This document shows positions 20,850-32,120 of a stretch of DNA of 64,000 nucleotides, piece after piece (position 1 is the first letter of the stretch; every line of letters begins with the position of its first letter). The DNA is taken from NCBI RefSeq assembly GCF_025370935.1, contig NC_133497.1:2504257-2568256 (forward strand), in the 5' to 3' direction. The notes beneath the pieces were generated by a model that saw nothing but the letters and a program-made list of their open reading frames with translations, was not told the origin of the DNA and made no database searches. The translations under genes and the position numbers were made by a program. The DNA comes from Choristoneura fumiferana. Its lineage: Eukaryota; Arthropoda; Insecta; Lepidoptera; Tortricidae.

Positions 20850-21140
20850 TTTTTTGCTGACTACTTTTTGTTGTCTGTACTTGCATTGTCATCTAAACTA
20901 CAACTGTATCGTCTACATATCCGTACCAAATTTCAAGTCGGTACTATTAAACATTGAGGAGTTCCCTCCTACGGAGATGATTCTGGCAGGACCACCAAGC
21001 TGTCACTGCTAGATTATTGTATTGTCACCAAATTTACATAAGTATACCAAATTTTAAGTCGATCGGACTACTGAAATTGGGTAAAATTTAGCTTCCAAGA
21101 TTTGAACCAAACAAACAAATAAATAAAGAAACAAGTGAAA
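20850..21140 (+). mobile_element. Interspersed repeat (TGACTGTACTTGCATTGTCATC family)
   Basis: 'cttgcattgtcatctaaact' and 'gaggagttccctcctacgga' recur at 42535-42780 and, shorter, 27575-27690. Non-coding, no visible inverted ends. Confidence 0.5.
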
Positions 21141-21238
21141 CTAAATAAAAGCATGTAATAAAAACGGGAGATTATTGTTTATATCAAGGTGATCAAGTGA
21201 GTTATTTCTGACCCATCCCTACCTTTTTTTTTTTTATT

Positions 21239-21506
21239 TTTTTTTTATTTGACTGGATGGCAAACGGGTCTCCTGATGGTAAGAGATCACCACCGCCCAT
21301 AAACATCTGCAACACCAGGGGTATTGCAGACGCGTTGCCAACCTAGAGGCCTAAGATGGGATACCTCACGTGCCAGTAATTTCACCGGCTGTCTTACTCT
21401 CCACGCCGAAACACAACAGTGCAAGCACTGCTGCCTCACGGCAGGATTAGCGAGCAAGATGGTGGTAGCAATACGGGCGGACCTTGCACAAGGTCCTACC
21501 ACCTGC
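21239..21506 (-). mobile_element. SINE-like element, family P, beside a splice donor
   Basis: Complete reverse copy. Its GCAGG end lies only about 10 bases into the intron from the PLC epsilon donor at 21516. Confidence 0.75.
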
Positions 21507-21516
21507 AAACCTGTAC

Positions 21517-21717
21517 CTGTACGAGTAGGCGGGTAGCATAATGTGCAGACTCCTGTTATCACTCAGTGTACGACCATACACGAGTGAGATGACACGCGCC
21601 CCCTGCGAGCTCACGAGCCCGCAGCGGCGTGCCGTCTGTGTCAGCTCTGCCAGCTCACGTGCTTCTAAAAGCGCACCGTCCAGGCGCATGTCTTTGACGT
21701 ATTGTAGGTCGATGAAG
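21517..21717 (-). CDS. PLCE1: PLC epsilon exon: PH-like region
   Basis: Acceptor TTTTGCAG; donor ACAG|GTACAG. Encodes FIDLQYVKDMRLDGALLEAR then ELAELTQTARRCGLVSSQG, ARVISLVYGRTLSDNRSLH and IMLPAYSY. The FIDLQYV-D-R and LSDNRSLHI segments resemble lipid-binding PH folds of PLCs. Phases match neighbours. A second GT six bases on could serve as donor. Confidence 0.92.
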
Positions 21718-22139
21718 CTGCAAAATGAAATAAAAATAGTTAAGTTTTAACTGACTTAATACGCGTATAAATTTGCTATTTCATAATGTAAGTAACGAAA
21801 AACTTGCGGCTCATAAGGTTGCCTTGAGGAACACCTAAAAGGAACATTTCTAAAACGATCTATTTTTTGTATATACAGATGGCCTGGCATATTTGTCTAG
21901 GATCTAGCATATTAGTCGAGGACAGTCCCTAAAATGAGGATCGTGTTTTATTCTTTGAACAAAACAGTTCTCTAAGACGTATCAAAAGCCTTCGTTAAGT
22001 CAACTTTCAGCCCCAGACCCTCCACACATTCTCAGTTTAAACTTGGCAGAAGCCAAATGGACAAAAATTAGAATTTTTATCAAAGAAAGCTTCTAAATTA
22101 TTTCAATTAACTAATCCTTTCCTTTAATAAGTATATATG

Positions 22140-22425
22140 TTACGGAATGTAGACCGTGGTTACTTTGAATGAGTTTACAATATTTCGATGCAGTTGCAAT
22201 GATCACGGGTGGAGTTAAATCAAGTAGTGTGTCGCTCTGATGATGAACTCTGTTTGAATTCGAAACGCGTCAGCGTATTTTGGTAATGGTGTTAGTTGGG
22301 TTTGTGTGATGTGTGTGTGTTTACAATGTGAAGGCGGAAGAGTTTTATGAATACATATTATTTGTTGCATAGGCGTACCTAGCTATTGCAAGGTCGCAGG
22401 AGAGCAAAGTATTGTTTTAGTTCAC
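22140..22425 (+). mobile_element. Penelope-associated LTR-like repeat
   Basis: Carries the ribozyme-like core at 22233 and the downstream 'gcataggcgtacctagctat' segment shared with 45960-46045 and (reversed) 40075-40140. Confidence 0.6.
22233..22275 (+). ncRNA. Hammerhead-ribozyme-like core
   Basis: CTGATGA (22237-22243), stem II GAACTC/GAATTC around TGTTT (one mismatch), GAAAC (22262-22266), then GCGTC with the predicted cut after C22271. Stem I pairs CGCT (22233-22236) with AGCG (22272-22275). Stem III is only two base pairs, as in the small self-cleaving motifs reported for Penelope-like elements. Confidence 0.6.
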
Positions 22426-22539
22426 AAATAGAAATAGATAGTAGCTCTGTTTGTCTGTCTGTTACCTTCACGCTTCAACCGCTAAACCGATATAGACGAA
22501 ATTCGGTATGTATGTTTTTTTTTTTTTTTTTTTTTTTAT

Positions 22540-22735
22540 GGTATAGGGGGCAAACGAGCAGGCGGATCGCCTGATGGTAAGCGATTACCGTCGCCCATGG
22601 ACACCTGCAACACCAGAAGAGTCACAAGTGCGTTGCCGGCCTTTAAGGTGGGAGTACGCTCTTTTCTTGAAAACTTGAAGGTCATAGCGGTCCGGGAATA
22701 CCGCAGGCGATAGCTCATTCCAGAGTTGGAGTCCC
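22540..22735 (-). mobile_element. Short retroposon inserted in a Helitron-like repeat
   Basis: 'ggcaaacgagcaggcggatc' to 'ggcgatagctcattccag', preceded by a poly-T run (its tail). The flanks 22440-22510 and 22736-22830 look like one Helitron-family copy split by it. Confidence 0.55.
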
Positions 22736-22873
22736 GAGGAAGGACATAGGCTACTTTTATCCTGGAAAAATGCATAGTACCCACGGAATAGCGATTAGCT
22801 AATTCTACGCAGACGAGTCGCGTGCAACAGTTAGTAGTAAATAATCGTCGATCATTGAAACGGTTACTCTTAC

Positions 22874-23003
22874 CCTTCTTCTCCAACGATGCCAGCTTCA
22901 TTGTCATGCGCCAGATTCGCGGTATACTTCAGAGGAATTACTTCTTCGGGGTTGTACGATAGACTTACTTCCGGCTGCTGAACGTTCTCCGATGGGGTTT
23001 CTC
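22874..23003 (-). CDS. PLCE1: PLC epsilon exon
   Basis: Acceptor ATTTTCCAG; donor AAGG|GTAAGA. Encodes (G)ETPSENVQQPEVSLSYNPE then EVIPLKYTANLAHDNEAGIV and GEEG. Phases join to 25255 (one base) and 21717 (two bases). Confidence 0.88.
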
Positions 23004-23222
23004 CTGGAAAATTTATAATTAGGTGAATCCACTATTTCGCATATTATTATGTTATTCTGACCCGTAACTGTGAAGACTCAGTGATACACTTTGTCAGAAA
23101 AATGTTTGCAATGTAATACTGTTACGAGATTATTTGTAGGATATGAGCCATGAAAGGATTGCCTGAAAACTGTCACAACTACACATCTGTTCACTCACGA
23201 ATGCGCGTCCCTCCACAGCTAA

Positions 23223-24792
23223 TCCTACTAATATTATAAATGTGAAAGTTTGTGAGTGAGTGAGTATGTTTGTTACTTTTTCACGCTTAAACGGCTGGAC
23301 GGATTTGGATGAAATTTGGCGGAAAGTTAGTTTATAACCTGGATTAAAACATAGGATACTTTTTATCCCGATATTCCCACGGGATAGGGATAAAATCTCG
23401 AAATAACAACCGCTAGGCTTAGAGTCATGAAATTTGGTATGTAGGTAGTTGGACGTCTGGAATAAAACATAGGTGACTTTTTGACCCGATATTCCCACGG
23501 GATACCTAGGGATAAAATCTTGAAATAACAACCGCTGGGCTTTGAGCAATGAAATTTAGTATGTAGGTAGCTGCACCTCTAGAATAACACATAGGCTGCT
23601 TTTTATTCCGATATTCCCACGGGATAGGGATAAAATCTCGACATAACAACCGCTGGGTTTAGAGTCATGAAATTTGGTATGTAGGTAGTTGGATGTCTGA
23701 AATAACACATAGGCAACTTTTTGACTCGATATTCCCACGGGATACCTAGGGATAAAATCTTGAAATAACAACCGCTGGGCTTAGAGCCATGAAATTTAGT
23801 GTATAGGTAGCTGAACCTCTGAAATAACACTTAAGTGGCTTTTTGACCCGATATTCCTACGGGATAACTAGGGATAAAATCTCGAAATAACAACCACTGG
23901 GCTTAGAGCCATGAACTTTGGTATGTAGGTAGCTGGACCTCAGGAATAACACATAGGTTACTATTTATTCCGATATTCCCACGGGATAGGGATAAAATCT
24001 CGAAATAATAACCGCTGGGCTTAGAGTCATGAAATTTGGTATGTAGGTAACTGGACATCTATCATAACAGTTAAGTGACTTTTTGACCCGATATTCCCAC
24101 GGGATAACAAGGGATAAAATCTCGAAATAACAACCACTGGGCTTAGACATGAAATTTGGTATGTAGGTAGCTGGACCTCTGGAATAACACATAGGCTACT
24201 TTTTATTCCGATATTCCCACGGGATAGGGATAAAATCTGGAATAACAACCGCTGGGCTTAGAGGCATGAAATTTGGTATGTAGGTAGCCGGACGTCTGGA
24301 ATAACACATACGCTACTTTTATCCCGATATTTCCACGGGATAGTTTTGTAACTAAGGGACCCCATACATCCGTGTATTATTGTTATTATTATTTTGTAAT
24401 TTTTTCTTTAATTGTATACTTACTGTAGTTTTTAAGTATTTTATTTGTACTTATTTATTTTGAAAAAATGACTTTCTGCCAAGCTTCTTGCGGCGCATTC
24501 TTCTTGGCAATGATGGTCTTTCCGAAAGTGCTGGTATTTAAAAAAATTACGTGTAAAAGTGCCCATTGCGGCCTATTTACTGAATAAATGATATGAATTT
24601 GAATTTGGATAGGGAAATTTTTTGAAATTCTAGCACTGGGTTTAGAGTCTTGAATTTTGTACAGTTATTCACAACACAACCTCAATGAAGTCCACGATAT
24701 AAATTTGGAATTCCAGGGGAATTTTGTAAATCCCGAAAATTTCAACTACCAGACCGAATAGTTTACGCGTGCGAAGCCGCGGTAAAAGCTAG
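23223..24792 (+). mobile_element. Helitron expanded by internal tandem repeats
   Basis: Starts TCCTACTAATATTATAAA after A; ends GCGAAGCCGCGG..AAGCTAG before T. Inside, 23290-24345 is about nine copies of a roughly 118-bp unit containing GATATTCCCACGGGATA and GAAATTTGGTATGTAGG. A LINE 3' end is inserted at 24344-24606. Confidence 0.85.
24344..24606 (+). mobile_element. LINE 3' end nested in the Helitron
   Basis: Flanked by the 6-bp duplication GGATAG (24338-24343 and 24607-24612); ends 'gaatttgaattt'. Same family as 15372-15617. Confidence 0.8.
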
Positions 24793-25254
24793 TTATCAAT
24801 ATTAGTATTATGCACGAGTAAACCTCGTACTTACATTGTCTTAGTCTCAGTGTGCGTGACTGACGGTACGCTTGCGACTGAGGACGCGTTCGAGCTACGC
24901 ACTCATAGACTTGTCGTACGGATACGTTTACAACTACAATTATAAAATGTGGAGGGGCGTGCCTTCGTTAGTGAACAGATCTGTACTAACTGTTATTGGA
25001 TTTGCACCTCATACAGTCATACTTTTATTAAGTAACTTAGGAGACGTTATGTAACTATGGCAACAAGGTACACTAAAAAGTTGACTGACCCAATTGGGCT
25101 TGTTAGAATGCTCTTAGGGTGTACTTTCACTAAGAATTGATGACGTGATGACGAAGTATTTCATCAGATTTACCATTAAAGGGAGTTTTCTGTTTTTAAA
25201 CTATGTGTTTCATTTTGTTCTGTAACCTCTAAGTGGAGCTATGAAATACATTAC

Positions 25255-25387
25255 CATAAGACATATGGGGTTTGTGCGCGGTGCGACACCAGGCTAGTAT
25301 CGCGCATGCGCGCTCCAGCCGCAGCTGCGCCACTGTGCCGCCCCACTCCGCCTCGCCCACCACGCAGACTGTGCCGTGGTGCATTAT
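25255..25387 (-). CDS. PLCE1: PLC epsilon exon: start of PH-like region
   Basis: Acceptor CTTTTTTCTAG; donor TATG|GTAATG. Encodes IMHHGTVCVVGEAEWGGTVA then QLRLERACAILAWCRTAHK and PHMSY. HHGTVC-VGE-EW is a PLC epsilon landmark. Phase 0 start after CAG of exon 26461 and a one-base end. Confidence 0.92.
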
Positions 25388-26059
25388 CTAGAAAAAAGGA
25401 GATGTTTTTGGATCAAACAACTTTTCCTTGTTTGTTATTCTGTTCTTGGACACAAGAGACAACAGCGACAGAATTTAAAAAAACTGATACTCGTACAATA
25501 CATACATATTGGGAGCGCCAAAGTTCGCATACTCTTTGCTAGTCACCGTATTTTTGGTCCGGATCATCGTTCGTCATAATTTTTATCCCACTGAATACTT
25601 ACAGTTTTCTGAAAATTTTAAATGGTCATCCTATGGAAATCTATACTTATTGGATTCAGAGAAAAACGAGTTATGACAAACGATCAGTTTGACAAACAAT
25701 ACATTCGGACTTTGAACAAGCGAAATTTCTTGCATCCTTTTATTTATAATAAATTGGTGAAGGCCTGCGGGATAGCGGGAACACCCCACGCGAAGCAAAA
25801 TCTAAGATTGTTGGCTGGTTGAAGGATCTTAACTATAGTCAAAGGGAAGAATTGCTAAAGATCGTAACATAGCTTTCCTGATGTCTTCTAATTCTGTAGC
25901 CTTACGATTAGGTACATAAAAAAGTGATTTAAAGATATCAAATCAACATTTCTTGTAGGTAAATATGTCATTATTCTACTAGATGAGCGAATATCTATAA
26001 TGTTTAGGCTTAATGGTTTATAATATTGTCTCAAATGTTTTGCTTTTTTTGTCAATTGC

Positions 26060-26205
26060 TATTTAATTGCTCTTATATATCTACCGCTCAAAGGATGACT
26101 GGCAGAGATCCTTTCTGGTATCCTCCTCCTTTTTACTTTGCACTTTTTTGTGTAAGCTTTTTGTATTTCCTTTTTGTACAATGAAAAGTATAAATAAACA
26201 TTGTA
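26060..26205 (+). mobile_element. LINE 3' end
   Basis: 'ggcagagatcctttctggta' then a T-rich stretch, 'tacaatgaaaagtataaata'. Same family as 11640-11745. Confidence 0.55.
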
Positions 26206-26460
26206 GCGCGAACCTTATTTTGGTTTCCGAACGCAACCTGTGCCTCCTCGTTTGCTCGGCATCTCTCGCTCTCTCAGCAAGCAACTCCGAACGGTCACAC
26301 GCGCGCGCGTTTCGCGAGCCGCAATTTTGTATATAATTGTTCTTGTGAATCCAAATACTAACTAAGAAGACGTTTAATTATATATGTGACAAGACAAGAA
26401 GACGTTTTCCTTTTGTCCTCCATCGACAACATTCCTTATAGTTTTATGGTGTTATCAAAC

Positions 26461-26659
26461 CTGCAAGACATGGCGATCCATGCACACCCCATGCTGCGGC
26501 TGCAGGGGGAACATCGTGACCCCATGGTCATGGGGCAGCGGCTGCACGGGGCAGTACCCTCCCCCCTCCAGCTCGTAGAGGGCCTCGTTCTCGAAGGACC
26601 AACTCGTCTGCTGCGAGGGTTGCGAGAAGACTGGCTCCTCGCACGATGACATTGCTGTT
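26461..26659 (-). CDS. PLCE1: PLC epsilon exon: Gln/Pro-rich linker
   Basis: Acceptor CATCTTCCAG; donor TGCAG|GTTTGA. Encodes TAMSSCEEPVFSQPSQQTSW then SFENEALYELEGGGYCPVQ, PLPHDHGVTMFPLQPQHG and VCMDRHVLQ. One base at start, phase 0 at end. It lies between the RasGEF and PH-like parts. Confidence 0.88.
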
Positions 26660-27076
26660 CTGGAAGATGTCAGGGCTTGGTTAAGAACGTAAGAGGGGTT
26701 AATCAATTTTTGCGGCTTTTGCTGTTGAAACTTTTGGTCCGTGGGGACCCGAAACAAAAAACTTTTTCATTTTTTAAAAAGAAGCTTGCCCGTTCCTCTG
26801 GTGACCATAGGGCTGGCTCTTTCCTCAGTCAACGTACTGGCATTGCCATACAACAAGGAAACGCAGCCAGCCTATGGCCTATTTACCGGAGAGGTCTACC
26901 TGTGCAGGTGTACCTGTCACAACTTCTAACTAATCGATTTGTACCCCATAAAATCATACTTTTAAGTAACCCAGGAGACGTAACCATGGCAACGAGGTAC
27001 AAGATGTGACCACGAAAATTGAGACGGTTGAAACCCAATGACCCTACAGGGTGTTCACAAGACCCTAGGTTATCAC

Positions 27077-27261
27077 CTCAAGTAATCACCAAACACGGGC
27101 GTGTTGTTCCTTGCAAGAGCGTAATGGTGCTGATGGAAGCTCGCGATATGGTCCATCACCGCCTGGGTGCGGTATACTTTCTCGAGGTTCAGGAGACCCT
27201 CGGGGCCCACGCGGCGCCAGCCGGGCGCCTGCTCGCCTTCTTCGTCGAATGATGCTATGTA
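27077..27261 (-). CDS. PLCE1: PLC epsilon exon: RasGEF domain C-terminal part
   Basis: Acceptor TTCTTCCAG; donor TTGAG|GTGATA. Encodes YIASFDEEGEQAPGWRRVG then PEGLLNLEKVYRTQAVMDH, IASFHQHHYALARNNTPV and FGDYLR. The NLEK-YRTQ-V-DH pattern and ARNNTPVFGDY are family-specific. Two bases carry to the next exon. Confidence 0.94.
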
Positions 27262-27375
27262 CTGGAAGAAGATTGCATTATTTTGAACATCATCATCATC
27301 ACCATCATCACCATCAGGCCTACGCGTCTGTTCTTCATCATTAAACTTCTTGAAACCACCTTGAGACTCACTCAT

Positions 27376-27490
27376 TCTAATAATATTATAAATGCGAAAG
27401 TTTGTACGTGTACGTGTACGTGTATGATTGTAACTTCTACACGCTAAAACAGCTGGACAGATTATGATGAAATTTGGTATGTAGACATAT
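27376..27490 (+). mobile_element. Helitron 5' fragment
   Basis: Starts TCTAATAATATTATAAATGCG, then GTACGT repeats and 'gatgaaatttggtatgtaga'; the 3' hairpin is absent. Confidence 0.55.
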
Positions 27491-27816
27491 TTCAATAAAT
27501 AAGATTGAATTAGTCAATATTTGAATAAGGGACCACACTGGTATTAAAATAAACTTTTGTTAAAAATGTAATACAAGCTTTATTTGCTTTCTATAATTTT
27601 TGTTGACTGTACTTGCATTGTCATCTAAACTACATTTCCGTACCAAATTTTAAGTCGATGCCATTAACTACTGAGGAAATAAAATGACAGTTTTTGTATG
27701 TGAAAACTGTTATTTGATTGTGATTGCGAGTGTCTGAAACGTTACGCTATAGACCCTCCACATGGACCCTCCGGTCACCGTTTGTCATTGGTAGCCTGGT
27801 AGGCAGGTTACTGTAC

Positions 27817-28410
27817 TAGGGATTGCAATCCCGCAAAATGGGATCACCCATTCCCGCGGGATCCCGCTGTATTATTAATTTGCTGGATCCCGCACCTTCA
27901 AAGGGATAGGAAATAGGATCTAAGAGAAAGTTGTGATGTATTAGTCATTAATTATAATAAAACTTGTTAGAAGTAAGGTTAAAATTAAAGAAATCTATTA
28001 AACTATGCTAAACATTTATAGATGAATCTAAGAAAAACAGATTACTAATTACTTTATACTTAATTAATAGAAAATAAACAATTTATGTTGGTAGAAATCT
28101 ATCTATATAAATAAAAATGAATCGTAATATGTGTTGCTAAGCGCAAAACTCAGGGACGGCTGGACTGATTTCACTAATTCTTTTTTGTTGTGTTGTTACC
28201 GTCAGGAGAAGGTTTTTATGAAAGAAAAATTACAACGGGGGCGAAGCCGCGGGCAACAGCTAGTGTTCAATAAAACTTGATTTTTACACAACATCTGTAG
28301 TTTCATTTTGACTTTATAACATGATTTGATTTCAAAGATGCGGAATCCCGAGTGATCCCGCGCGGGAGTGAGTAATCCCGCATATCAATCCCGCGGGATT
28401 GCAATCCCTA
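27817..28410. mobile_element. hAT-like MITE with a nested Helitron
   Basis: TAGGGATTGCAATCCCGC at the left and GCGGGATTGCAATCCCTA at the right are perfect 18-bp inverted ends. Flanks TACTGTAC and AACCGTAC agree at 6 of 8 positions, fitting an old 8-bp duplication. 28102-28263 inside it is a Helitron (TC...CTAG between A and T). Confidence 0.8.
28102..28263 (+). mobile_element. Short Helitron
   Basis: TCTATATAAATAAAAATG start, GGGGGCGAAGCCGCGGGC hairpin, CAACAGCTAG end, between A and T. It is only 162 bases. Confidence 0.75.
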
Positions 28411-28418
28411 AACCGTAC

Positions 28419-30020
28419 CGTGCCCTCTCGTGTAAAGCTAGATGTCTTGTAAAGATGCTAATACTCGTAACGTAACAGCTCCCGTTAATTCCTACCAATA
28501 ACTCCCCAAACTCGAGGAAATGCACTCAAACAAAAATAATAAAGCTAATTAAATACTGAATCTAATTTTCATCAAGCCATTTTCAAATTTCAAATGAGAG
28601 GGAGTCTGCAATGAAACAAATTAGCTTAATTAATTCAACTTCATCACGATTCTTGACGATTGTCCATTTGGATCTTAGATCATTTAAGATTCGGATTCAT
28701 GATTTTTGAACTAGAAAAAGAGAAAGAAAGGTTTTAAAAAGAAAAAAGTTCTCAATTCAATTGTGACGACTTTAAAATGCTCCGTTTCGTGATATAGCTT
28801 AGTAATGTTGTATGCTACGAACTATATTTTTTATCATATCGTAGTATATTTTGTATCGTAAAACCGCGGGCGAAGTAAAAAAAAAATACACAAACAAAAT
28901 AAAATTTAATTCAACCCAACACAAAAAAAAAACAATAAATATATGAAACAATCAACTCCAACATATTTTGTCCATTGACTTGCCAGTTAAACGTCAAAGC
29001 AGGTACATGTTGATTTTTGATTTGACTTTTGATCTTTGCAACAATTAAAAAATAATTTAACAAGAGGGAAGGCGGCACCCCTTTTTTAAGATGACAAAAA
29101 AAAGGTTACTACTGCCCGACCGAGCTAAGCTTGCCCATCGCGTCTTAGTAAGGACAGTTCAATATTCAACGTAATAGGAGACGAAAATTCGTAAGACGCG
29201 TATCGGTGAAGAAGATGCTAACCGTACTGACGCGATTGGGCGATCGCGGGAAGGTGAGCTGAGAAGCTTGGTCGGGATATTATACTTATACTTTCTCCAA
29301 ATAAATCGTAATGATTTTCTAAGACTTCTTAGCTTTGACCTTGATCGGCTTTAACGGTTTTAACACACCGTTCAGCTAGCCCATTCTTTTGTGGACATCT
29401 TTGAGGATGCCTTTAAGATGTTGATGCTGTATCGCGATACAGTCGACCGTGCCTGCGAGAGAAGTCTGCTTGGTGGAGGAGGGGCATCGGCTATACTTAG
29501 AGCCAGTGGCGTTGCATGAATATTTTTGGTAGACAGCCTGGAGCGAAAAGAGAAATGAGTGAAGAAGGGGCTCCGCTTCGCTCCCGCCTTAGCCTTCTTA
29601 ACCTAACCTATCCAAGTCGCTTCTGCTCCGAACTGTCTTGCTCGCTCGCACAAATCAAAAGTCGCAATTCTAACCTAACCTAATCTATGTGATTAAAATT
29701 TACCTAATTCGGCTTATTTGACGTATGGGATTTATCATTATTACAGTGTCGATACCCACCATTTACATGGATGGCAAATGATATTATGGCGTGTGATACT
29801 TATGTCTTACAATGATTATGAAAAACGAAATTATTGAAATTAATATTATGGGAAACAAAGATTCTGTCATTTGATTAATATGGTAAACACAGAGTAGTGA
29901 AAATGAATTTATAAGAAACAATATTATGGCGGTTGAATATTATAGCACATGAAATTCGGGCAAATTAAATTCGGTCAAGTGAAGGTATACCAATTCTTTT
30001 AGTTCATATTCTGTACTTAC
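28419..30020. other. Intronic DNA, mostly unassigned
   Basis: AT-rich. 29110-29282 looks like a MITE: 'ctgcccgaccgagctaagct' and the complement of 'gaagcttggtcggg' form imperfect inverted ends. 29520-29700 has GC-rich 'gctccgcttcgctcccgc' text of a common repeat. Nothing coding. Confidence 0.4.
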
Positions 30021-30147
30021 CACTTGTCTACTGGGTTCACTGGCCCGATGGTCCCTTTTACCGCTGTCCCTCAAAGGGCTGGTGGTTGTGCCTTGGTCCA
30101 TCCTTTTCCCACTCTCTCTTCTAGTAGGGTCTCTTTTTACAGACCCT
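30021..30147 (-). CDS. PLCE1: PLC epsilon exon
   Basis: Acceptor TTTTTCAG; donor AAGTG|GTAAGT. Encodes (R)GSVKRDPTRRESGKRMDQ then GTTTSPLRDSGKRDHRASE and PSRQV. A basic, Ser-rich insert within the RasGEF region. One base at start, phase 0 at end. Confidence 0.87.
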
Positions 30148-30933
30148 CTGAAAAACAATTTAATAAAATTTACCATGATCCTTTTGACGACGGACAACGT
30201 CGAGAGGCAATTTGCTTATCCTAGCGGATAATAATAATTAGCGATGATATGTTAAGTTTCCAATCTGGATTGGGCACGCGTGGGGTCTGCAGTAACAGCA
30301 CAGCAGTGGGATAGACAGGCAGGGGAACAAGGGTTCCATAGGACTTCTTTTTCTGCTTAGTGGCGGAGACGACAGTGCTCTGCCACTCCATAGAATAGAG
30401 TATGTCGTTACCACTGACGTCTCGATAAATAGTGATTCTCTACTTTTATTCGCAGGTAGGTGAATATAACGGCTGTTAAAAACGGAAATGTTAAATTTAT
30501 CTGTTACGGGGTAACTAAACCTTAGATATTCATTCATTTTATTGAATAGAAAAAATAACAGTTTACACAAAAAGGAAGAATAATTAAAAACCTAAAAATA
30601 TTCAGCCACATGCTCCGTCAAATCATAAACATAGAAACACAGTGATATATATATCCGCAACAAGCCTCGTCAAACCTTATAAAATATACAAACAAACAAC
30701 ATAACAAATTTTAACAAATACGATCCCCGCCCAGGCCTGCCCGACCCAAAGTTCCCCATTACACCAGCAGCGTTGCCACGCTGAATAGCAATGGAGACCT
30801 GCTGAACTAACCAGGACCCTGAGCGGGGGTAAACTGTTAATTATTACGTAGGCTGATGGAGAACAAGCTGGCAAGAGTGGATTCCAGTTTTATGATCATA
30901 CTCGCCAATAGATGGCGCTGGCCACATACGAAC

Positions 30934-31035
30934 CTGTCTTCCTTCGTGGATTCCCTCTTGAACTCCCTCCGCTGCGTAGGAGTGGCGGCGACGGAGTGGG
31001 AGCTGGTGAGAGGCGGCGTGGCTGCCAGGATCTCT
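30934..31035 (-). CDS. PLCE1: PLC epsilon exon: RasGEF region
   Basis: Acceptor TTGTTACAG; donor GACAG|GTTCGT. The frame set by its neighbours reads EILAATPPLTSSHSVAATP then TQRREFKRESTKED. With 37605 it gives FLRELREILAA, which continues the RasGEF helix. The other frames are also open but break the junctions. Confidence 0.88.
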
Positions 31036-31799
31036 CTGTAACAAGAAATTGTTTGAAATATTTTTTGGTTTAAAGAGCGTAAGGCTGGGTTTCAAACAGA
31101 GATGTGCGAGGATGTGCTACGAGGAATGTGTTTTTCATGAACCAATAGGAACGCTTCATTTACCTCGCCTCGCTCCGCTCAGCTGTTTCCACTAGAGCGG
31201 TGCTGTGCGAGGATATCTCCGATGTGCATCTTTGGTGGAAACATGACCTTAAGAAGGTACACTTCTCTTCTTCTTCGTCTTAGACTTTAAAAACTATGAC
31301 GTATTTATATGGTCCAAGTTGTACTTTATCCTGTGAAGATTAGGATCCTTCACAATGTACGCGTAGATTATACTGCGAGATGCTTTTTTTTATTGATAGC
31401 TTTCACTCTTGCCGTTTCAGCAAGACGTATTTTGCTAATGTCGACATAGAGACATTAGATTACACACATGAGGAGACTGTTCGGTTTATGAAATTTTGAT
31501 TTGGAAGAGGATTCGAATTGGACCCATAACCTGACATATGAAACTTTGACAGTTCACTAATTCACCACAGATAATAAATAATGCTGGTGATCAACATACA
31601 CAAACAGATGAAATTTATAAAATAAGACTTGGTGTCTCAGAACTAGATTAAACTACCACGACGTCATGAACCAAAATAGTTTTAAGAATTAAAATTTATA
31701 AAAGCAGTGTTTTATGAATTAATATCGTGTGTTATATGAATTAATATCGAAATTGGTGCCTAATAATTGACTTTTCTGTAAAAAAAAACATTTTTTTTT

Positions 31800-32120
31800 A
31801 TAATCCCAACGATCCACCCACAAACATCACGCCTGTATTCCCAAATGGGGTAGGCAGAGCACACGAAACGTTACCGCTTCGGAACCACTTTTAGCAATTT
31901 TAGGTTTTCAGGTTGACAAAAAACGGTACAATAGTGTCAGGTTGCTTAACCTTACCCTATATCCTCAGTCGCCTCTTACGACATCCACGGAAGAAATGGA
32001 GATGTGGAATTCTAAACACGACACCACACGGGTGTGATATTTATTTATCTAACGATGTACACGAACGAAGCCGAGTCAGGCGCGGCGCACTCCGAGATAT
32101 AGGTGCGATTCTGTAAGTAT
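31800..32120 (+). mobile_element. LINE 3'-end repeat (CACGCCTGTATTCCC family)
   Basis: 'atcacgcctgtattcccaaa' and 'tcgcctcttacgacatccac' are parts of a common lepidopteran retroposon 3' region. Degraded. Confidence 0.5.

Noticed and set aside
23290..24345. CRISPR-like regular repeats
   Set aside because: Units are contiguous near-identical 118-bp repeats without unique spacers, inside a eukaryotic Helitron.
27111..27344. + frame with a His run
   Set aside because: Antisense of a PLC epsilon exon followed by a CAT/ATC microsatellite.
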